Positions 35,486 through 42,016 of a stretch of 64,000 nucleotides of DNA are shown here, piece by piece; the stretch's first letter is position 1; each line of letters opens with the position of its first letter. The DNA comes from JANNBN01 sp031430595 (GTDB taxonomy: Bacteria > Actinomycetota > Acidimicrobiia > Acidimicrobiales > JANYDT01). Under the pieces are notes generated by a model. The model was given only the letters and a program-made list of their open reading frames with translations. It was not told where the DNA came from and ran no database searches. Made by a program: the position numbers and the translations under genes. Location: assembly GCA_031430595.1 (NCBI GenBank), contig JANPBU010000010.1, positions 248,001 to 312,000 on the forward strand, written 5' to 3'.

Positions 35486-37267
35486 TTAGGCTTTCGGAGG
35501 AAGGGTTCGTAAACCCAATTCGTTGAGCTGCTTATCAGTGATAGTCGTCGGTGCGTTTGTCATGGGGTCAAGGCCGCTCTGCGTTTTCGGGAACGCAATG
35601 ATTTCTCGAATGTTCTCTTCACCGGCCAAAATCGCGACGAGCCGGTCGATTCCGAAAGCAAAACCGCCATGAGGAGGAGCACCATACTTGAACGGGTTTA
35701 AAAAGAAACCGAAGCGTTGTTGAGCCTGCTCTGGCGAAATGCCGAGAAGGTTAAAAATGCGTTGCTGCAAATCAGGCTTGTGAATTCGGATCGACCCAGA
35801 ACCCAATTCCCAGCCGTTCAGTGTGAGGTCATATGCCTGGGCCCGTACACCGAACGGATCGGTTTCGAGCATATCGACATCGTCAACATGCGGGTGAGTG
35901 AAGGCGTGATGGGCCGGGGCCGGGGTTCCGTCATCTTTGGTTCCGTGGAACATCGGAAAGTCAACGATCCACAAAAAGTTCAGGCCACCTTCGTACACGG
36001 GCGGACGCCCGAGTTCGTTACGCAATTGGCCAAGAATCGTTCGAACAGGATCTTTGTCTCCGGCTTGGAAAAACAACAGGTCACCCGGTTCGGCCTGCAT
36101 CTTGGCAAGTACAGCCGAAAGCTCGTCAGCCCCCATAAATTTGGCTACGGGGCCATCAACTTCGCCACCTTCTTTCACCTTGAACCATGCCAGGCCTTTG
36201 GCACCCCACGATTTGACAAGGTCAGTGAGTTGATCGATTCGGTTACGGGTGAGTTCCGCACCACCCGGCAGTCGTAGACCCTTTACCGATGGGCTTTGAA
36301 ACACCTTTGCCTCGGTGTTCGCAAACACATCGGTGAGTTCTACGAGCCTCATCTCAAAGCGCACATCTGGCTTGTCAGAACCATACGTTTCCATAGCGTC
36401 AGTCCAGGTCATACGAGGTATAACCGTCATTGGCCGTGAACCGGTGACCGCTTCAGCCGCAGCAAGAACCGCTTCAGAAATACAATCGAGCACATCTTCT
36501 TGAGTTACGAAGCTCATCTCGGCATCAAGTTGTGTGAACTCAAATTGACGATCAGCGCGCAGATCTTCATCGCGCATACAACGTGCAATTTGATAGTAAC
36601 GGTCGAGACCGGCAACCATCAAGAGTTGTTTGAACAACTGCGGGCTTTGTGGAAGCGCATAGAACGACCCCGGCGACTGGCGAGACGGCACGACAAACTC
36701 GCGAGCACCTTCCGGGGTCGAGGGCATCAGCATCGGGGTCTCAACTTCGGTGAAACCTTGGGCGTCCATGGCCGTACGAATTGCGGTGTTAACCCTGGCC
36801 CGAGTCTTCAGGTTTTTCTGCATTTTGTCGCGGCGAAGGTCGAGATAGCGGTGTCTCAGGCGAAGGTTTTCGTCCACCGACGGACCTGACTCACGATCAG
36901 CGATCGGGAACACCGGCGGTTCGGCAATGTTCAAGATTTCAACGGTGCACTGCTTCAACTCGACGTGACCGGTGGTGAGGTCAGTGTTGATCGTGTCATC
37001 TGATCGGGCCATCACTGTTCCGGTTACCCGAATCACGTACTCGTTGCGAAGGTCGGCAGCACCGTCGACGACGCATTGGATGATTCCGGTTCGGTCTCGA
37101 AGGTCAACGAACGCAAGGTGCTCACCATGTTCACGACGCCGAGCGACCCAGCCACACAGAACCACTTCACGATTGACGTCACGTAGACCCAATTCGCCGC
37201 AATAGTCAGAGCGAAGGCCGCGAGCCCGGTCAAGGCGGGCGGCATGAGAACCAGATGCTGTCGACAT
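35486..37267 (-). CDS. aspS: Aspartyl-tRNA synthetase
   Basis: Class II synthetase charging tRNA-Asp (possibly also tRNA-Asn in organisms with GatCAB; not decidable here). The 593-residue bacterial-type protein has the OB-fold anticodon domain, motif 1 (GFTEVETPMLMPSTPEGARE), motif 2 (CMRDEDLRADRQ followed by FEFTQLD), the bacterial GAD insertion and motif 3 (GFAFGIDRLVAILAG). The usual Pro of RQPEFTQ is Phe here. The upstream 130 bases contain a short palindrome but no recognisable leader regulator. Confidence 0.97.
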   Translation of the reverse strand: MSTASGSHAARLDRARGLRSDYCGELGLRDVNREVVLCGWVARRREHGEHLAFVDLRDRTGIIQCVVDGAADLRNEYVIRVTGTVMARSDDTINTDLTTGHVELKQCTVEILNIAEPPVFPIADRESGPSVDENLRLRHRYLDLRRDKMQKNLKTRARVNTAIRTAMDAQGFTEVETPMLMPSTPEGAREFVVPSRQSPGSFYALPQSPQLFKQLLMVAGLDRYYQIARCMRDEDLRADRQFEFTQLDAEMSFVTQEDVLDCISEAVLAAAEAVTGSRPMTVIPRMTWTDAMETYGSDKPDVRFEMRLVELTDVFANTEAKVFQSPSVKGLRLPGGAELTRNRIDQLTDLVKSWGAKGLAWFKVKEGGEVDGPVAKFMGADELSAVLAKMQAEPGDLLFFQAGDKDPVRTILGQLRNELGRPPVYEGGLNFLWIVDFPMFHGTKDDGTPAPAHHAFTHPHVDDVDMLETDPFGVRAQAYDLTLNGWELGSGSIRIHKPDLQQRIFNLLGISPEQAQQRFGFFLNPFKYGAPPHGGFAFGIDRLVAILAGEENIREIIAFPKTQSGLDPMTNAPTTITDKQLNELGLRTLPPKA

Positions 37268-37362
37268 AAGGCGTCAATTCTCGCAGACGGTTCCGTCCGC
37301 CCGAGTCACTTTTTCCTCGAAGGAACGAGACCCACCCCAACTCATTCCCATCTCGCGCCCTT

Positions 37363-37396
37363 CTCCCCCGTCTCAGGCCCATGTCTCCCCCGTCTC
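37363..37396. repeat. Pair of 13-base direct repeats next to the left hairpin
   Basis: TCTCCCCCGTCTC occurs twice, at 37363-37375 and 37384-37396. The second copy abuts the left hairpin and shares its first base. It could be a remnant of the insertion event or a local slippage product. It has no counterpart beyond the right hairpin that I can see. Confidence 0.7.
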
Positions 37397-37471
37397 GGTT
37401 GTCATGTTGGGTGTCGGTTGGCAGGTTCGAAGCCTTCCCAACCTGACAATCGAACTCCAACATGACAACCG
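37396..37471. repeat. Left 76-base hairpin repeat of the endonuclease cassette
   Basis: Perfect 15-base inverted repeats CGGTTGTCATGTTGG (37396-37410) and CCAACATGACAACCG (37457-37471) enclose a second imperfect stem (TCGGTTGGCAGGTT against AACCTGACAATCGA). The 12-base motif CCAACNTGACAA appears three times, with N = A, C and A. About 90% identical over its length to the right hairpin at 38499-38574, in the same orientation. No other copy was seen in the window. Confidence 0.9.
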
Positions 37472-37494
37472 ACCTCACCCCTGCAAATTTGGGG

Positions 37495-37523
37495 TTGTAT
37501 TTTTCATTCAGTTTCATTACTTT
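37495..37523 (+). promoter_or_regulatory. Candidate promoter of the endonuclease gene
   Basis: TTGTAT (37495-37500) and TACTTT (37518-37523) are separated by 17 bases in a clearly AT-rich stretch. The -10 ends eight bases before the ATG, and there is no Shine-Dalgarno, so a leaderless transcript is likely. Confidence 0.45.
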
Positions 37524-37531
37524 TCATACAC

Positions 37532-38494
37532 ATGGAAGCTGTCACTCGCAAACACCTCCTCGCCACTGGATCGTCCAGTGCCATGATTTCCCGGGTCCGG
37601 CGAGAGGAATACGTCGACTTCACGAGTCGGGGTATTTACCGATTATCCGATAGCTGGCTAGCAACCGCCGATGCGTATCTACTTCGCGGCGGCTCTGGTT
37701 CGGCACTCAGTCATCGGTGCGCCGCCCATCTCCACGGCTTCGACGGGTACGAACTGCCAGGCCATGTCGATCTCACGGTTCGACCAGGGTCCGCGTTCCG
37801 GAAGAAGCCAGCGGTACGGTCGGCGACCCTTTCATCCGATCAAATCGTGACCGTGAGAGACCGGCCGACGACTTCCGTGGTTCGAACCCTCCTCGACCTT
37901 GGACGCTTCGCAACTATCGACGAACTTGAGATGGCGGTGGAGTCAGCACTGAGATCGACAAACCCTAAGACTCCGACTGATTGGAACAAGCAGCTTCTCG
38001 CAGGTCTCATCGACGCGGCTTCAAATGGAACAAGCCGAAACCAACAGGGCGCTCACCTCCGAGCAGTGCTGGCCCGGCGGCCCGACGGTTGTCGACCAAC
38101 GGGAAGCCCAGCTGAAACCCGGGCGCTTCAGATACTTCGTAATGTTGGTTTTGGTGATCTACATCGTCAACCGACAGTGTCTGTGATTGATCACTCTACC
38201 GACCGCACCGGAACCTTTTTTCCCGATCTTTTCGACTTAAGATCCTATGTGGGCATAGAAATCGACGGCGAGGGCTATCACCTCGAACGGATTGCTCAAG
38301 ATCGCCAACGAGACAATTTGCTCGGTGAACCCATACGGATTTTGCGCTATGACGCGAAACGCACCCTCTACGACCGTGCCTCAATAGCTTCGGAGGTAGC
38401 GGCCACCATCGCCGTGCGCCGAACACAACCCTGGCCCGCCCCACCGTGGACCGCTCGAACGGTTGCCGGATCACTCGTCCTTGAGCGCAGGTAA
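37532..38494 (+). CDS. AbiEi/DUF559-like protein with Vsr-type endonuclease domain
   Basis: A 320-residue protein of an abundant but uncharacterised actinobacterial group. The N-terminal 180 residues resemble the AbiEi antitoxin/transcription-regulator fold (GIYRLSDSW, LSHRCAAHLHGF, TSVVRTLLDLGR). The C-terminal part looks like a DUF559/Vsr PD-(D/E)xK nuclease, with E195 (GSPAETRA), D232 (FFPDLFD), E243 and D245 (VGIEIDGEGYH) and the tail DRQRDN. The nuclease residues appear intact. No AbiEii toxin gene lies beside it. Two nearly identical hairpins flank the gene, 60 bases before the start and five bases after the stop, which suggests a mobile cassette. Confidence 0.8.
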   Translation: MEAVTRKHLLATGSSSAMISRVRREEYVDFTSRGIYRLSDSWLATADAYLLRGGSGSALSHRCAAHLHGFDGYELPGHVDLTVRPGSAFRKKPAVRSATLSSDQIVTVRDRPTTSVVRTLLDLGRFATIDELEMAVESALRSTNPKTPTDWNKQLLAGLIDAASNGTSRNQQGAHLRAVLARRPDGCRPTGSPAETRALQILRNVGFGDLHRQPTVSVIDHSTDRTGTFFPDLFDLRSYVGIEIDGEGYHLERIAQDRQRDNLLGEPIRILRYDAKRTLYDRASIASEVAATIAVRRTQPWPAPPWTARTVAGSLVLERR

Positions 38495-38498
38495 CCCT

Positions 38499-38574
38499 CA
38501 GTTGTCACGTTGGGTGTCGGTTGGCAGGTTCGGAGCCTTCCCAACGTGACAAACGAGCCCCAACCTGACAACCG
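38499..38574. repeat. Right 76-base hairpin repeat of the endonuclease cassette
   Basis: Direct copy of the left hairpin differing at about eight positions. Its left arm TTGTCACGTTGG pairs perfectly with the inner CCAACGTGACAA (38541-38552), not with the outer CCAACCTGACAA (38560-38571); in the left hairpin the perfect partner is the outer copy. It starts five bases after the endonuclease stop and could also act as a transcription-stopping hairpin, though no T-run follows. Confidence 0.9.
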
Positions 38575-38659
38575 AGGTCTGGGGTCGGGGGTTTGGGATC
38601 AGGGTGCTCAGGTTCGGATTCGCAACTGCCGATGCTTCTTCACAGCTCACCTCACCTTT

Positions 38660-38687
38660 TTGAACTTCGATTCAGCTTTTTTACCTA
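38660..38687 (+). promoter_or_regulatory. Candidate promoter of the TadE-TadE-TadG cluster
   Basis: TTGAAC (38660-38665) and TACCTA (38682-38687) with 16-base spacing lie in an AT-rich stretch ahead of the pseudopilin genes. This is pattern matching only. The interval 38575-38768 otherwise holds just the small leader frame described separately. Confidence 0.35.
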
Positions 38688-38697
38688 TGGACCGGGG

Positions 38698-38772
38698 ATG
38701 ATTCAATACGTTCAGCCACGCAGAGTGAACACAGATCCAGAATCAAACGTACAAGCCATGACCAAACCATGA
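38698..38772 (+). CDS. Possible 24-residue leader peptide overlapping the first tadE gene
   Basis: A short frame (MIQYVQPRRV...) begins at an ATG after GGGG and ends in a TGA that overlaps the TadE start as ATGA, the same junction used by many real gene pairs in this genome. The TadE gene has no Shine-Dalgarno of its own, so translational coupling to this frame would explain its expression. Too short to prove by sequence. Confidence 0.3.
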   Translation: MIQYVQPRRVNTDPESNVQAMTKP

Positions 38773-39578
38773 CCAGATTTTCCAAATTCAGAACATCTCG
38801 CCGACAAAAGATCGGTCGAACCGAATCAGGAGCTGTCGCGGTCGAAATGGCGATTGTGGCACTTCTTCTTGTTCCGATCACCGCCGGAATCATCGATTTT
38901 GGTGTGCTCATTCAACGAAGCCAATCGTTGCAAACGGGTGTCCGAATGGCCGGTCGGGCCAGCGCGCTGTCGTGCAGCGAAGCGACACCAAGTTGCGTGT
39001 TGGGGAATCGACCAGATGATGACTTCCGAATTCTGCAGGCACTTGGCGGCTCGCTTCGGTCATCGGGAAATAGCATCGTTCGAGTGGTCGTCTACAGCGT
39101 TCCGTCAGGAAACGCTCCGGTTGACCCTTCACCGCCGACTGCGTGTATCGCTGGAACCGCTCAGGCCGGGCTATGCAACGTGTACACGGCGGCCGACCTC
39201 GCACGGCCGGCCACCGATTTCAATTGCACAACCGGACTGGCTTCCTACTGGCCCGCCTGCAATCGGGTCAGAAATTCGACTTCTGCGGGCTTCATCGGGG
39301 TCTGGGTGCAAGTGCGACACTCATGGATCACGGGCCTCTTCGGAAAAGCGCGGACACTGTCGGATCAGGCAATCTTCCGACTCGACCCCCTCCCCACCCC
39401 AATCACCCGTATTCGCCGTTACGTTGCCCCACCACCCACGCCGACGACGACGCTGCCACCGGCACCTCCACCACCACCACCACCACCCCCGCCGCCCGGA
39501 CCACCGACGCCACCTCCACCTCCTCCCCCGCCACCCCCTCCACCACCCCCGCCCCCTCCCCTTGGTGGTGGGTTTTGA
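38769..39578 (+). CDS. TadE-like pseudopilin with a long polyproline tail
   Basis: A 269-residue protein whose basic N-terminus is followed by ESG then AVAVE and a hydrophobic helix (to about 45). This matches the TadE pattern with a glycine cleavage site and Glu at +5. The middle, which has several cysteines, is extracellular by topology. The last 50 residues or so are almost pure proline (runs of 12 or more) after a Pro/Thr linker. Polyproline of this length needs EF-P for translation and may span the cell wall. The stop overlaps the next tadE start (TGATG). Confidence 0.82.
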   Translation: MTRFSKFRTSRRQKIGRTESGAVAVEMAIVALLLVPITAGIIDFGVLIQRSQSLQTGVRMAGRASALSCSEATPSCVLGNRPDDDFRILQALGGSLRSSGNSIVRVVVYSVPSGNAPVDPSPPTACIAGTAQAGLCNVYTAADLARPATDFNCTTGLASYWPACNRVRNSTSAGFIGVWVQVRHSWITGLFGKARTLSDQAIFRLDPLPTPITRIRRYVAPPPTPTTTLPPAPPPPPPPPPPPGPPTPPPPPPPPPPPPPPPPPLGGGF

Positions 39579-40183
39579 TGGAGCGGGTTTTAACAAAGAC
39601 ATCTCAGAGCAACGAGCGTGGTGCCGCAGCTGTCGAGGCTGCAATCGTCACCCCATTTTTCCTGCTGCTCATTTTCGGAATTGTCGAGGCCTCAACCGCC
39701 ATTCTGAACTGGAACGCAGTCCACGGGGCAAGCCGTGAAGCAGCTCGCATTGCGAGTGTTGGCGGCGCAAACGAAGTTTCGGATTTCCTCGTGCTTCAGG
39801 AGGTCAAATCACGACTTCGAGCTTCGGTAGCCGACCTTCGCTACGTCATTGTGTTCAAGGCTGCCGATGTTCGACAAGATCCACCCGCCGCATGCACGGC
39901 CTCGGCAGAGTCGGGAGGAACCGGCGTGTCGAACGTTTGCAACGTGTACCGAAGCGCGGACTTTGCCCGCCCGGAAGAAGACTTCTCGAACGGAACTTCA
40001 ACCCAAGCCGACCAAAACTGGCCAGCGATAGATCGAGTTGATTGGATGAACGGCCCGGTTGACCTCGTCGGTGTCAACCTAGCGACCAACCACCAAAGCC
40101 TGACCGGAATCATTCCTTCCATCACGCTGAGATACACCACGGTGTTCGCTGTTGAGGCGTCAACAGAAGACGGTGGACTATGA
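39578..40183 (+). CDS. Second TadE-like pseudopilin
   Basis: A 201-residue TadE-family protein opening MERVLTKTSQSNERG then AAAVEAAIV, with the Gly/Glu+5 pattern and one hydrophobic helix (to about 40). The extracellular part contains two cysteines (ACTAS and NVCNVY) placed as in the first TadE protein, so the two are paralogues. The start is set by the TGATG junction with the preceding gene; an earlier open frame overlaps the polyproline codons and was rejected. Confidence 0.85.
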   Translation: MERVLTKTSQSNERGAAAVEAAIVTPFFLLLIFGIVEASTAILNWNAVHGASREAARIASVGGANEVSDFLVLQEVKSRLRASVADLRYVIVFKAADVRQDPPAACTASAESGGTGVSNVCNVYRSADFARPEEDFSNGTSTQADQNWPAIDRVDWMNGPVDLVGVNLATNHQSLTGIIPSITLRYTTVFAVEASTEDGGL

Positions 40184-41997
40184 ACACCTCAGCCCGGGTG
40201 CGCATTGTGACGAGAAACGATCATAGGCGCGCTGGGTATCTTAGGCGAGGGTCTATGAGCGAACGGGGCTATGTCGCCATCGTAACGGCACTCCTCATGA
40301 CGGTACTATTGCTTTTCGTAGGTCTTGCGACCGATGTTGGCCTTTGGTATTCGCGGTCGTCGGCGATTCAACGAGCAACCGATGCCGCAGCTTTGGCAGG
40401 GGTAACCGGCCGACCGACCTTGGCACGAGAGATTGAACTAGCGACACAAAGCTTGCAGCGGAACAATCTTGTCAATGGTCAAAACGGCATTACCGCAACG
40501 GTTGGCCCAGAACCCGGCTTTCCGAATCGTCTTCGAGTCACGGTGACCGACGCGAACACCACCGGCGTGTTCACCAAACTCTTCCGATCGGCCCCCGTGA
40601 TTTCGCGGTCGGCCTCGGCCGAGTTCATCAATAACATTTCGTTGGGTTCGGCTTTCAACGCAATCGGAACCGGAAGCCTCGCTGGCCACCTGCCAGACAG
40701 TCCTACGTCAACACAAGGCTTTTGGCTAGCGGTAAGTGGCTTTTGCACCGCGAAAGAAGATGGTGACCGGCTACTTTCGAACGCTGATGGAAGCCGAAGG
40801 AACGGTTCGTTTGAGTACGCCTGCAATGAAGGCACTCCCGGGCATCCCGATGTTACGAATGCATATCGTAACGAAGACTACGACAACGCTGGGTACGCTT
40901 ACGAAGTCAACGTTCCGTGCCCGTCTGCCCCCGTTGGTCAAGCGTGTCCGCTTACCCCCGAGACCACCCAAGCCATCACTGTTGAAGCCTTTGATCCGTC
41001 GTACAGCCCAAACATTGGCGATGATCCGCTTGATACACGGATTGATCGCAAAGCGGTCGCAAACTCTCAGCACTGGGCATGGTGGTACTCGGCAATCACC
41101 ACGACGTTCAATATTTACGGTCCTGATGCCACCCCGGAAGATTCATCTGACGACGTGGTGATTGGCGGGCCATATGTATACAGAACATGCCAATGGGCTC
41201 CAGGGTGCCCCGGTGAAACCAATGCATGGGCTCCGCTTATGACGATTCCGGCGGGCAGCGCTGGCGGAAAGTATCGAGTTCAGGTTCATACCGAGACGAA
41301 CGAGTGGGAAGCATACGGTCACAACGCATTCGCCCTTCGAGCTCGTCTTGGTGCCACGTGGGCACCGTGCACCACGATTCCGGCGCAACCGGGTTACGAC
41401 GCGACCTGCCCGAGTGTCGCCGGTGACGAATCGATGAGCGTTTTGGCCGATAAGGCTGGCTCAACGTCAGATTTCTTTTTGGCTAAATTGGCCCCGGCCG
41501 AACAGTACCGAGGAAAACGTATTCGTATCCTCCTATGGGATCCGGGTGAAGGTGCTCGATCCATTCAAATTCTTCCGCCTGGCTCAACCGTGCCAGTCAA
41601 CTTCCGCTATCGCACCTGGGATCCGGGTCTGCGCCGAGTATCTGACGGCGTCGTGATCGAAGACAGGGCCGAGGGTTGGAGTACCAAGCTTGTTACCAAC
41701 ACCCTCGACGTGTCAGGCACTACACCGGTAACGGGAACCTTCAATAGCGTGTTTTATCCGGTTTGGGCCATGAGCAGTCGCTATGGATCATCGAAGTACA
41801 ACGATCGTCTGGTCGCATTGGAATTGACCGTTCCAAAGAATTATGGCCGAGACGCAACGGGTGCCCCGATTCCGCTACCTGATGACGGGTGGTGGAAAAT
41901 TCGTTACAACACCGATACGGGCATCGTGCAGGACCGAACTACATGGAGTGTCGCGTTGGCTGGCGACCCTGCGCACCTTGTTGACCAAGAGGACTAG
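40180..41997 (+). CDS. TadG-like pilus-assembly protein with large C-terminal domain
   Basis: A 605-residue protein. The TadG/TadE-like N-terminus has one hydrophobic helix (YVAIVTALLMTVLLLFVGLA) and the family segment RATDAAALAGV. After about residue 150 comes a large secreted domain with several cysteines and aromatic-rich beta-type sequence, which I do not recognise. Start taken at the ATG that overlaps tadE (ATGA); ATG 40255, with a nearby GAGGG, is an alternative. No tadA, tadB, tadC, cpaB or flp gene is present, so the secretion machinery must lie elsewhere. Confidence 0.82.
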   Translation: MNTSARVRIVTRNDHRRAGYLRRGSMSERGYVAIVTALLMTVLLLFVGLATDVGLWYSRSSAIQRATDAAALAGVTGRPTLAREIELATQSLQRNNLVNGQNGITATVGPEPGFPNRLRVTVTDANTTGVFTKLFRSAPVISRSASAEFINNISLGSAFNAIGTGSLAGHLPDSPTSTQGFWLAVSGFCTAKEDGDRLLSNADGSRRNGSFEYACNEGTPGHPDVTNAYRNEDYDNAGYAYEVNVPCPSAPVGQACPLTPETTQAITVEAFDPSYSPNIGDDPLDTRIDRKAVANSQHWAWWYSAITTTFNIYGPDATPEDSSDDVVIGGPYVYRTCQWAPGCPGETNAWAPLMTIPAGSAGGKYRVQVHTETNEWEAYGHNAFALRARLGATWAPCTTIPAQPGYDATCPSVAGDESMSVLADKAGSTSDFFLAKLAPAEQYRGKRIRILLWDPGEGARSIQILPPGSTVPVNFRYRTWDPGLRRVSDGVVIEDRAEGWSTKLVTNTLDVSGTTPVTGTFNSVFYPVWAMSSRYGSSKYNDRLVALELTVPKNYGRDATGAPIPLPDDGWWKIRYNTDTGIVQDRTTWSVALAGDPAHLVDQED

Positions 41998-42016
41998 CGG
42001 TCGAGTTTGGAGGGCG

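Noticed and set aside
37268..37395. T-box or riboswitch ahead of aspS
   Set aside because: A short palindrome (GACGG-tt-CCGTC) is present but there is no T-box bulge sequence, specifier stem or terminator.
37532..38494. Type IV toxin-antitoxin (AbiEi-AbiEii) pair
   Set aside because: No AbiEii nucleotidyltransferase gene lies on either side, and the protein carries its own nuclease-like C-terminal domain.
37396..38574. CRISPR array or integron-like attC sites
   Set aside because: Only two repeat copies about 1.1 kb apart with a gene between them; no short spacers, cas genes or integrase.
39143..39577. Upstream extension of the second tadE frame
   Set aside because: It overlaps the first tadE gene including its polyproline codons; the TGATG junction at 39576-39580 gives the typical TadE start.
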